From Tritrichomonas musculus (taxonomy: Eukaryota; Parabasalia; Tritrichomonadida; Tritrichomonadidae), in NCBI GenBank assembly GCA_039105265.1, contig JAPFFF010000021.1:992001-1056000 (forward strand): 64,000 nt of DNA, in the 5' to 3' direction. Each line of letters opens with the position of its first letter. The stretch's first letter is position 1. The notes below the pieces were generated by a model. That model ran no database searches. It had not been told where the DNA came from and worked only from the letters and a program-made list of their open reading frames with translations. A program made the position numbers and the translations under genes. Below, piece by piece: positions 18,665 through 26,646 of the stretch.

Positions 18665-19117
18665 TTACTCTAGAACTAACTCCTGATGCTGACCGATGAA
18701 TAAGCTTGGGGATGTTAATTCATATTTCTCTCTCAGCTGACTAATTAATTCTTTCGTTTTGCTGGAAGCCAACTCAATGGAATAATTGTAGAAATCATTT
18801 TCTTTATATTGTTGGGTTTCATTATTGCCATTAACAAAGAATTCATTCATCTTGTAATTCAATCTTCTTCTTGAATTTGTGCTAAGTATTACATGTTCTA
18901 TTTCATATTCCTTGATTTTGTCAGGATATATTCTCCATGTTGTTTTATCACTCTTGAGTGAAATATAAATGACCTTCGCTAAATAATTATTTCGTGATAG
19001 TTGGATAGGATATTTATCACAGAGGATGGCAAAATTGCATTCCTTGAAATCTTCTGGTTTATCAGCGAGGGAGATAATGTTGTTGATATAATCATAGACC
19101 TTAAATTGCTCTTGCAT
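18665..19117 (-). CDS. Conserved protein of unknown function, copy 2
   Basis: A 150-aa protein collinear with 4289-4738 (EQFKVYDYINNIISLADKPED through FIGQHQELVL). The ATG at 19117 is used because it aligns with the copy 1 start. The open frame upstream adds a hydrophobic, non-conserved stretch. No lesion is visible. Confidence 0.7.
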   Translation of the reverse strand: MQEQFKVYDYINNIISLADKPEDFKECNFAILCDKYPIQLSRNNYLAKVIYISLKSDKTTWRIYPDKIKEYEIEHVILSTNSRRRLNYKMNEFFVNGNNETQQYKENDFYNYSIELASSKTKELISQLREKYELTSPSLFIGQHQELVLE

Positions 19118-19161
19118 TTCTGTAAAGATAAAATAATGAAAAAAATAATAACTTGACAAAA

Positions 19162-19510
19162 TTACTCCAGGCAGTACTGAAACTTAAAGCAATGAATATA
19201 TAATGGTGTTTTCTTTCTATTTATATCTCTTGTCATAATAAATTTTCTTCCCCCTTTTGCTACATTAATATGCATTATTCTATAAACCTCATCCGTTATC
19301 CTTTGGTAAAATTTGTCCTCCCCTGTCTCTTCATCATAATGGTAATAATATTCCTTGTCATTAAACTCTCGACATTCCTTTGTCATTTGATAGTGTGTTA
19401 TCATGATGGCATCATCTGGAATATTATCAACAAACTCATATTTAACACCATTTCTTGACGATGCATTTTTGTTAATCAGCAAGTGGTACAAATTCAATAG
19501 CTTGTTCCAT
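19162..19510 (-). pseudogene. HNH endonuclease with its nuclease core deleted
   Basis: From the ATG at 19510 the frame encodes the family start (MEQAIEFVPLAD) and hits a stop. In another frame the C-terminal domain resumes with NASSRNGVKYEFVDN and continues to 19162, matching the end of 4713-5378. About 80 codons between these points, including NUMOD4 and the HNH residues, are missing. An internal deletion therefore removed the catalytic part of the gene. Confidence 0.85.
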
Positions 19511-19547
19511 TTCAATAGAGATAAAAAAATTGTATTGGTAAAGATTT

Positions 19548-21122
19548 TTACTGAGGTGTAGTGAGGTCGTAATTCCCCAAGCGAACCAGTGGTGGCATAC
19601 CATTTGGTTGAACAAGAATTGATATTGATGAATCAAATAAGAGACAAATTAATGGTGGGGTTTTAACATCGTTAGCATATGTATTTGCGCCAGTATTTTG
19701 AGATACAATAATTTCAAAATTAATTGGAGACAATGATGTTAGTCCCTGTTGATATGTATTATCTGTTTCTGTTGGGAGAGCAATAAAGAAACTTGTTCTA
19801 TCATCAGAATAATTTCCAAGAGAGCGTGCATATGGTTGGTCATTAGTTAACGATGCAACAACTTCTTTGTTAAATCCACTTTGTCCTCCATTCATGTTCA
19901 TAGCATTTTGGCAATATTCTAAGAATTCTGGGTATTCATTAGTGGTACCGAAAGCTTTAGCAGGTATGTTTCCATATCCTCCACAGTTCAATTGGAACAA
20001 CTTAAATTGGGGATTCTTGAATACTGTATGATGGGTGTGCTTCTCTGGAAATAGACAAAATATGGAATCAACAAAACGAGGAGTGATTGTGCATGTGGAT
20101 TTATCATTGGGATTCTTTAATGGGCTCGTAGTAGTGTAAACAGAAATTGTTTGCGTTGGAAATGTAAGTGGATGTGTTGGGTCAGAATATCTTTGTACGA
20201 GACTGGAATAAATATTGTCTTCAATACCAAAGCATGGTATAATAGATGAACATTCTGTAATGGTATATTTAGTGACTTGAAATGCTCTGGTTGTTTCTGT
20301 TAGTACTTTATCTTTTAATTCTGTGTACATAATAATTGGTTCTTCAATTGGTGTAAATTCATTTGTGATGATTGGTAATGTGTATGTTGAATTAACAACA
20401 TGATTACTTTCAAAACTTTTTCCTGGACCCATAGGGCAGCATACCATACCAGCACAAGAGAAGAATAATCGGAGTTCAATCTTGCCTGCGAATGCTGGGA
20501 GGTATTTAATATTAGATAGTGGTAAGAACCTTCTTAAATCTATCTTGAGATGGATTTTATATGTTTTTTCATTCCATTTATCTCCAAAATCAACAATGAA
20601 TCCTGTTCTGCTTCCGGATTTACCATTCCATATGTCTTTATGTCTGGCTTTAGAATATATGTCTGCTCTCTTTGTTGTTTCATTAGCGCAACAAGCTGTT
20701 AAAAATGATTCTTCACAACCAAAATTCTGGGTATAGGTGGTGATGCCATTTGCTACAATTTCATATTTCTCTACAGCATCTCTTGCATCTTTGAAGCCAA
20801 ACCAAACTTTATTAAATTGGTAATCACCATCTATTGTTGCTGTGATATCTTGTCCTGCAGCTTCTTTAATACTAACTTCCATATCAGCTCTAATAAATCC
20901 ATTGTATATATCTGCTGTATTGTTAGTATTTGGAGATATTATAGCACTCGTATATGAGCCTTGAGGAATTGGAGGCGATGGTGAATATGATGTTTGTGGA
21001 CTGATTGTGTATTGTTTATTGGTATCGCTTAATGCTATACAATTATCGACGATATCAAAATATGATGCAATTTGTGTACATGTTTCAGCTGATGTTCTGA
21101 GTTCAATTTCTGGATTCAACAT
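19548..21122 (-). CDS. Putative major capsid protein, copy 2
   Basis: A 524-aa protein collinear with 5448-7061 and with the same conserved blocks (SAETCTQIASYFDIVDN, DIYNGFIRADM, IDLRRFLPLSNIKYLPAF, QPNGMPPLVRLGNYD). The frame is complete and starts at the ATG at 21122. Its preservation among broken neighbours suggests either chance or recent decay. The capsid role is inferred as for copy 1. Confidence 0.7.
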   Translation of the reverse strand: MLNPEIELRTSAETCTQIASYFDIVDNCIALSDTNKQYTISPQTSYSPSPPIPQGSYTSAIISPNTNNTADIYNGFIRADMEVSIKEAAGQDITATIDGDYQFNKVWFGFKDARDAVEKYEIVANGITTYTQNFGCEESFLTACCANETTKRADIYSKARHKDIWNGKSGSRTGFIVDFGDKWNEKTYKIHLKIDLRRFLPLSNIKYLPAFAGKIELRLFFSCAGMVCCPMGPGKSFESNHVVNSTYTLPIITNEFTPIEEPIIMYTELKDKVLTETTRAFQVTKYTITECSSIIPCFGIEDNIYSSLVQRYSDPTHPLTFPTQTISVYTTTSPLKNPNDKSTCTITPRFVDSIFCLFPEKHTHHTVFKNPQFKLFQLNCGGYGNIPAKAFGTTNEYPEFLEYCQNAMNMNGGQSGFNKEVVASLTNDQPYARSLGNYSDDRTSFFIALPTETDNTYQQGLTSLSPINFEIIVSQNTGANTYANDVKTPPLICLLFDSSISILVQPNGMPPLVRLGNYDLTTPQ

Positions 21123-21140
21123 TTATAAAAAAATAAAATT

Positions 21141-21749
21141 TCAACACATATCAGAGAAAATATTATTACGTCTTCTACGAATAGGCTGAGGCTGAATTTG
21201 AGGTGGGGGAGGAGCAGGCTCTTCTGGTTCTTCTATGTCGTTGGGCTCCTGAATATATTGTGGCTAGGTATACTGATAATATGGCTTTCTCATTTGTTTT
21301 TGCGCCACTTCTTTAATCATCTTTTTTTGTTCTTTCTTAGCCCTTTCATTTTTGAATTCTTCCCCTAATAATTTTAATTGGTTTAATATTTCTATGTTTA
21401 TTGTTGGATCGTTGGCAAAGCCAACTTCACTGCGCGAATAAATAGAATTATTTAATTGTGGTGCTTGTGATTTTGTTCTAGTGATTTTTTTCGGCGGCAG
21501 AGCAGACCCTCGCTGAAGAGCAAGTGGTAGTGGCTTTACAGGAGGTTCCTCTGTAGACTCTACTGTTGGTTCTTCATCTTGTGGTTCAGTAGCTGCTGGT
21601 TCACTTGGGGGTTCAACTGGTGGTTTATTTAATGGTTCCTTACGAGGTCTAACTATATATTTTCCTTCTGTTTTAGTAGGAAAAACTTCATATTCTTCAT
21701 CATCTCTACCATTTAACCATTTTTGTATCACTTGTAATCTTTTGCTCAT
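21141..21749 (-). pseudogene. Pro-rich coiled-coil protein with a nonsense codon
   Basis: The homologue of 7093-7668. The N-terminal module (SKRLQVIQKWLNG) and the DPTINIEILNQLKLLGEEF helix are present. A TAG at 21264-21266 stands where copy 1 has a Gln codon. The same frame then continues to the conserved IRRRRNN-type tail and a TGA at 21141-21143. GC-rich hairpin sequence (GTTGGCAAAGCCAAC, 21411-21425) sits in-frame just before the DPTIN helix, where copy 1 has none. The truncated product would be 161 aa. Confidence 0.8.
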
Positions 21750-21808
21750 TTATGAGCTTTAAAAAAATGTTTATATTTGCTTGCTATTACATGAATTTGT
21801 TTGAGTTT

Positions 21809-22498
21809 TCACCTTCTTGCTTTTCTTCGTCTTTTGATAGCATATTTTTTGTTTCGATATATTTTATAGCTAGCCGGCTTTCTTGAATAATGAATACGTG
21901 GATAGTTCAAATAATTTAGATAGTAATTACCTAATATATCTCTATTTAAGTCTCCTAATTTCATTTTCAATTCTTTCTCCCTATCTTTGTTTTCTATTCT
22001 CTCGAAACCATTTCCTATTGTGTTCATTGTTTTGGCTCCGGCCTTTAAATATTTATTATCAGTTGCTTCACCTATAGCTTCTGCAATTTCACCACCAGTT
22101 TTAAATATCTCGCCTTTATTATCCCATGTCCATTTTAATCTATCCTTTGCTTTCTTTACCTCTTCATCATTATTTTTTGACTTTCCATCTGTGATTTTAT
22201 CATATGCTCTATTTATTTTGTTCATAAACTTCCCTACTATCCCTTCTGAATTTGTTTTTGTAGTAGTCATAGGAGGTGGTACTGGAGGTGGAGCTGGTGT
22301 AGGAGGTGGTATAGCCTGCGGAGCAGATGCTTGCTTTGTAAATGGAGGAGGTTCTTCACTAGATTTTCTACCAGTTAATTTGTTATATGCACTGCTTATC
22401 ATATTTGATATTTTATCACTTATCCCTCCAATTGGTTCTTCTGTTCCATCACTTCGTAGAGTAGGTGGACTTCCAACACTAAATAACTCAAAAGACAT
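21809..22498 (-). CDS. Enlarged Gly/Ala/Pro-rich structural candidate (229 aa)
   Basis: A paralogue of the next gene. The N-terminal half has two AYNKLTGRKS / AYDKITDGKS repeat units around a proline-rich linker. The centre has WTWDNKGEIFKTGGEIAEAIGEA, and the C-terminal part has the family YPRIHYSRKPASYKIYRNK motif and an Arg/Lys tail. A small GC-rich hairpin (CTGCGGAGCAG, 22316-22326) lies in the linker. Copy 1 has only one gene of this family here, so copy 2 shows duplication or copy 1 a loss. Role in the virion is inferred. Confidence 0.7.
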   Translation of the reverse strand: MSFELFSVGSPPTLRSDGTEEPIGGISDKISNMISSAYNKLTGRKSSEEPPPFTKQASAPQAIPPPTPAPPPVPPPMTTTKTNSEGIVGKFMNKINRAYDKITDGKSKNNDEEVKKAKDRLKWTWDNKGEIFKTGGEIAEAIGEATDNKYLKAGAKTMNTIGNGFERIENKDREKELKMKLGDLNRDILGNYYLNYLNYPRIHYSRKPASYKIYRNKKYAIKRRRKARR

Positions 22499-22526
22499 TT
22501 AATTGGAAACAAAATTGACTGCTGGC

Positions 22527-23030
22527 TCACTTCTTTGATTTCTTTTTCTTTTTACTACTTGTCGAGCTCTGTCTTTGTTGATACTCTATTTTCCTCTTCA
22601 ATTGTTCTATTTTTGCTTCTTCTCCATCATCAAACATATTTCTTTTCTGATATAATGCTGTTGGTTTCCTTCCATAATGAATACGTGGAAAATCAGAATA
22701 GGCTACATATTTGTTTCCAAATAGACGACTATTCCTTTCCTCTAATAATTTTTCCAACTCACTTTTTTTTGTTCTGTTTTCCATTCTCTCTAAACCATTA
22801 CCTGCTGCCTGTGCACCTGCTCCTGCGGCCATTAAAATAGGATTCCCTATTGTTGCTCCAATATCTTTAACTGCTTCTCCTCCTGTTTTTAATATCTCTG
22901 CTTTATTATTCCAAACCCAATTTGTTGCATCTTTAACTCCTCTCATAAATCTTCCAAAAGTACCACCACCAGAATCTGGTGGTGCTGTAGATTGAATATA
23001 TTTTCCAGAATCAATAGTTCCTGACGGCAT
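22527..23030 (-). CDS. Small Gly/Ala-rich structural candidate (167 aa), copy 2
   Basis: A close relative of 7700-8203. It has a Gly-rich start, VWNNKAEILKTGGEAVKDIG, then GNPILMAAGAGAQAAGNGLERM (hydrophobic Ala/Gly segment), then FPRIHYGRKPTALYQKR and a Lys-rich tail (SSKKKKKSKK). The frame is intact. Its start lies 16 bp from the ATPase stop, as in copy 1. Confidence 0.7.
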   Translation of the reverse strand: MPSGTIDSGKYIQSTAPPDSGGGTFGRFMRGVKDATNWVWNNKAEILKTGGEAVKDIGATIGNPILMAAGAGAQAAGNGLERMENRTKKSELEKLLEERNSRLFGNKYVAYSDFPRIHYGRKPTALYQKRNMFDDGEEAKIEQLKRKIEYQQRQSSTSSKKKKKSKK

Positions 23031-23045
23031 TTATTATAAATAAAA

Positions 23046-23903
23046 CTATGACTCAAAGTAATATTTGTTGGCTGTTATATTGCAAATAAATTTATCGTGA
23101 GGTTCTCTATGCTGCAAATATTCTTTAACCGTCTTTTTGATATTTAGATTGTTATTCGTTTGTTGAAGCAATGATGTAAAATCTTCTTCTGAATATCCAC
23201 TATAACATATCAAATCTGTAGCCAATCTCTTTGCGTTTATGTGGATGAATCGAATTGTTTGAATAGCCATAATACAAGTAATATTATAGTGTCTCGTTTT
23301 GGTCAGTAGTCTTAAGAATTCAGTATTGTTATGTGTTAATAAATCACTTCCTGCGCAGTCATCTAATATTATCAGTGTGTTGTATGGATATGATGAGGTT
23401 TGATATTTTACTAACTTGTTTGCTATATATACTATTCTATCATCTATTTCTTGAAGAGAGTGCTTATTTATTAGTCTCTGCATTTCTTCATTTGTTTCTT
23501 TCATTCTTGATAATACATGCTTTACCATTGCATAATATTTTATCTTTCTCTTTAGATGCTTTTTTAGGTAATCCATTAATTCTGCTTCGTTAAGATATAC
23601 AATTGGTGTCTTTACATTCTTACTCATCGCTTCTGCAGTTTTGTCCATCTTGCCGCTTGTTGAACAGAAGATAATTTTTTGGTAGTATGGATGCTTAAAT
23701 AATCTCTCTGTGATTAAAATGTGTTTCCATATCCAATAACTCTTTTCTGCACCTGGTTTGCCTATAAGAAAATAGATACCATTAGTGCTAAATGGATATG
23801 ATGGATGTAATGGTTTCATTAACGCGGCTTCTATTTCTTTTTGGTTTTTCTTCATTGTCTTTTGGATTAGTGATTCCACTTCTTTCATTATTTGTTTAGA
23901 CAT
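23046..23903 (-). CDS. Packaging ATPase with an altered Walker A motif
   Basis: A 285-aa homologue of 8216-9070, with Walker B LIILDDCAGSD intact. Walker A reads GKPGAEKSYW: residue 53 is Glu (GAA at 23745-23747) where copies 1 and 3 have Gly. That Gly directly precedes the catalytic Lys in GxxGxGKS and packs against the phosphates, so nucleotide binding is probably lost. The rest of the frame is undamaged. Confidence 0.88.
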   Translation of the reverse strand: MSKQIMKEVESLIQKTMKKNQKEIEAALMKPLHPSYPFSTNGIYFLIGKPGAEKSYWIWKHILITERLFKHPYYQKIIFCSTSGKMDKTAEAMSKNVKTPIVYLNEAELMDYLKKHLKRKIKYYAMVKHVLSRMKETNEEMQRLINKHSLQEIDDRIVYIANKLVKYQTSSYPYNTLIILDDCAGSDLLTHNNTEFLRLLTKTRHYNITCIMAIQTIRFIHINAKRLATDLICYSGYSEEDFTSLLQQTNNNLNIKKTVKEYLQHREPHDKFICNITANKYYFES

Positions 23904-23913
23904 TTACATAACA

Positions 23914-25023
23914 TTAAATCCATTTCCTGATATTATTTGGAATATTTTTTTGTTTTGACCAGTAATCCATCTCAAGATTGGATAATTTAGTTGGTGCACC
24001 CTCTCGTAAATTTTTAGCTGGTATTACATCTTCTGTTCCCTCGCTATATTTTATTTTATATTTATTCTTAGCTGCATCATAAGAAATAATCTTCTCAACT
24101 ATACCTCTCTTGCCTCCCTTTAGTGTTTGGGCAAGGGGCACTTCTGCCCCGGGGCCCTTCAGGCCCTTATTTTTATTTTGAGTTTTTATTAGTCTGTATC
24201 CAGGTAATTTATCTATTGATTCATCTTTAGACTTAACTATAAATTGGTTGCCAGCCTTGGAATCAACTATGTATGCTTCTTTACTGACTCTATTTCTGCG
24301 CTTCGAAAATGGCTCCTTAGCTTGAATAATTCTAACTCTATCATTTGGTTTGAAATCATAGGGATTATTTTGTGATTTGGTTTTCACATATTCTTTTTCA
24401 TCTTTTTCTGTCATTTCATTTGGTATTTTATAGTCTAGTGACCTGTGGGGAGAATTGTTGTATGAATCTATTAAACCATTCATCTCTTGTTCTCCAATAT
24501 GTCCATTCTCACCTACCATATCTCTTATCGTTCTCATGAATCTATTTATAATACCTAGCACATTATGGTTATTGTCTTCTGTAGTATTGTATATTATGTC
24601 ATGTGTTTTCATCAGTTGTAATACATCGTTGGACAAATAAGCTGCATCTTGGTCTGATGTTATAGAATAGACATCTGGTTCTTCTTCAAAAAATTTGTTA
24701 AGAGCCTTTGCTACTTCTTTTGCACCCTTCCCCTTCATTGGATAGCTATATGTTTTTCTCGTGTTAATATTAATTAGCATCAAATAATTTAATCCATCCT
24801 TGGTTTTGTCATTTATGAATGTGTCCATTTGGTACCCACCTGAATGCTTCGAATAGATGTTCATAATTTTTGCCTTTGGTACTTTAACATCATGTACCAC
24901 TTTCTTTAAATAATTTAATGCTGCCTCTTCCGTGAATCCATAGCGTTTTGCAAGAGGGACAAATTTAGATGGTGTCCGCCACGGAAATTTCTTAAATAAC
25001 TCATCTATTGTCTTGTAAGTCAT
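23914..25023 (-). CDS. Maverick integrase, copy 2, DD35N
   Basis: A 369-aa protein collinear with copies 1 and 3. Catalytic Asp is D67 (QMDTF), the second Asp lies in TSDQDAAY, and 35 residues on there is Asn (AAT at 24544-24546). The SH3-like and chromo-like C-terminal modules are present. Between them, 33 nt (24135-24167) of GC-rich double-hairpin sequence add 11 residues (Gly/Leu/Pro-rich) relative to copy 1, in frame. No stop or frameshift is present. Confidence 0.9.
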   Translation of the reverse strand: MTYKTIDELFKKFPWRTPSKFVPLAKRYGFTEEAALNYLKKVVHDVKVPKAKIMNIYSKHSGGYQMDTFINDKTKDGLNYLMLININTRKTYSYPMKGKGAKEVAKALNKFFEEEPDVYSITSDQDAAYLSNDVLQLMKTHDIIYNTTEDNNHNVLGIINRFMRTIRDMVGENGHIGEQEMNGLIDSYNNSPHRSLDYKIPNEMTEKDEKEYVKTKSQNNPYDFKPNDRVRIIQAKEPFSKRRNRVSKEAYIVDSKAGNQFIVKSKDESIDKLPGYRLIKTQNKNKGLKGPGAEVPLAQTLKGGKRGIVEKIISYDAAKNKYKIKYSEGTEDVIPAKNLREGAPTKLSNLEMDYWSKQKNIPNNIRKWI

Positions 25024-25033
25024 TTAAATTCAT

Positions 25034-26365
25034 TTAAATGTAAAGCATCTTCTTGTATGGCAAGAATTGCATTTCGATTTTAAATGATTCATTATTTGGC
25101 ACTATGACTGGAATGTTATTATGTCGGCCTGAATAGAATTCTATCCAAAATCTTTGGTCTGTTGAGTTCAGCTTAAAGTATTTGATAGGGTTGAAATATA
25201 TCTGACTATTACCTAAATAATATTTATTTGATTGTTCTGCTATTGATGAATATACAGCACAAGAATGCCTATCCCATACATTTTTGAATCTTAGCTCTCT
25301 CATCCACTTGCCTTCATACCTAATGATATTTCCATCTTTATCTATGACTGGTTTGCTTAAATCCATGAAATCCTCTGGATGGTTATTGAATGGCTCATAA
25401 CCAATATTATAAACATCATCAAAATCAAATCGTCGATATGGCAATTTATTATCTGGTGGTCTAACTCTAAAGCTAATTGATAGGTCCACATAATAGTTTT
25501 TATATTTACTATCTTTGACTTGTTCACCATTAGTTGGTGAATAAAAGATTTCATAGAACATATTATTTTCATAATTGTAGAAGCCATCTGTTTGAACATC
25601 CCTTCGTCTTAAGCCAGTTTTTTCTTCATGGAATGTGGGCTTCAATTCATTTAATTTGATTTCTTCTCTAATTTTTTCCATTTCTTTTTGAACATTATAT
25701 CTAGTGGCTATATTTATTTTATCTTCATCATTCTTTTTATCTAATTCTTTTTGTAGCTCAGCTTTAACTGTGTCATCTTTCTCATTAAATATTTTATTTG
25801 TGAGGTCTTCTATTTCTTTTTGCAATATTTTGATATTCTGTAATTAAATTAGAATATTTGGTGCTTAATTTTAGTTCTTGGTTATCTAAATTGAAATTGT
25901 GGTCTTTATTGATTTTATCTGCTTCAATATTAAACTCAACAAATTTGGCTTCAATAGCAGATTGTATATCATTCCACACCTCACTAAAATCATTTTCACG
26001 ATTCAACCACGAGTTTATACTGATAAATACTTCACTCTTATGGTCATCTTCAAGATACTTCCATAATTGTTCATATGAAAATAGGGGATTATCATGCTTG
26101 AGTTTATCATATTCGTCTCGTCTATATTTTCTTACTCCAAGAGTAAATTCTATCTTTCTACTTCTGGCTAACATAAAAATATTTCTCACCCCAATAATTA
26201 TATTGACATTATTGATTCCCCTCTATTTGATGTACACCATTCTTGCGGGAAATTAAAGTAATATCTGTTTGGTTTGCTAGGGTCTTGTTCTCCATCTTCT
26301 AAAAAGTAGGCATATTCAATGGCAATCGGTGTTTGCTCTTCAGCTGGATTTAGCGTCGGGTACAT
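25034..26365 (-). pseudogene. Penton/minor capsid candidate, frameshifted twice
   Basis: The homologue of 10178-11428. From MYPTLNP at 26365 the frame runs to about 26205. There an insertion of roughly 11 nt, partly repeating TCAATA, breaks it inside the conserved GESII-GVRN block. It resumes at about 26185 and breaks again near 25815 by a one-base shift in an A-rich run. The last part (EDLTNKIF to the end) is open to 25034 and holds the conserved FNPIKYFKLNS and RFWIEFYSGRH blocks. Confidence 0.88.
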
Positions 26366-26646
26366 TTCAATCGTGGAAAACATTTTTTTGTAGTCATTAA
26401 TGACAAATGGAGGGATTTTTTACACGGGACGTTAAAAAATCACGCCATTTTATATACTACTTTTTGTGAAGAGAACTTTTTGAACAGGAAACTTTTTCAG
26501 TGCTGAACTTTTTGATACGCGAACGATAGAACTTTTTGAATGTCTGACTTTTTGAATGGGGTCCAGGGGCGGGAGCCCTTGGAGTAGTCTCGAGCGTAGC
26601 GAAGAGGGTAGGCTGTGTAATTAGACACGGCCTACCGTATACTACT
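26366..26646. other. Junction region with CTTTTTGAA repeats and GC hairpins
   Basis: It contains the presumed copy 2 end (TATATACTACT to 26456) and five variants of ACTTTTTGAA between 26470 and 26556. After these come a hairpin CCAGGGGC/GCCCTTGG near 26572 and a stem GGTAGGCTGTGT / ACACGGCCTACC (26609-26638) followed by CGTATACTACTT. PolB homology of the next element starts right there. A 21-bp stretch (26521-26541) recurs exactly at 56919-56939. Confidence 0.7.

Larger units (their letters stand above)
12600..26456. mobile_element. Maverick/Polinton copy 2 (truncated, decayed)
   Basis: Gene content and order follow copy 1: PolB on plus, then a minus-strand block from the basic protein to the 416-aa homologue. 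The left part is a fragment of the giant protein joined to a PolB that lacks its N-terminal half. At least six genes are damaged: giant protein truncated, PolB truncated and interrupted, HNH gutted, 161-aa gene with nonsense codon, ATPase with Walker A change, and penton candidate frameshifted twice. The right boundary is placed at TATATACTACT (26456), which has the look of a Maverick terminus, but no partner repeat was found. Confidence 0.75.

Noticed and set aside
26457-26646. C-terminal 62 residues of the PolB-HNH frame as a real protein tail
   Set aside because: They run through the junction hairpins and CTTTTTGAA repeats and resemble no polymerase C-terminus; read-through after truncation.
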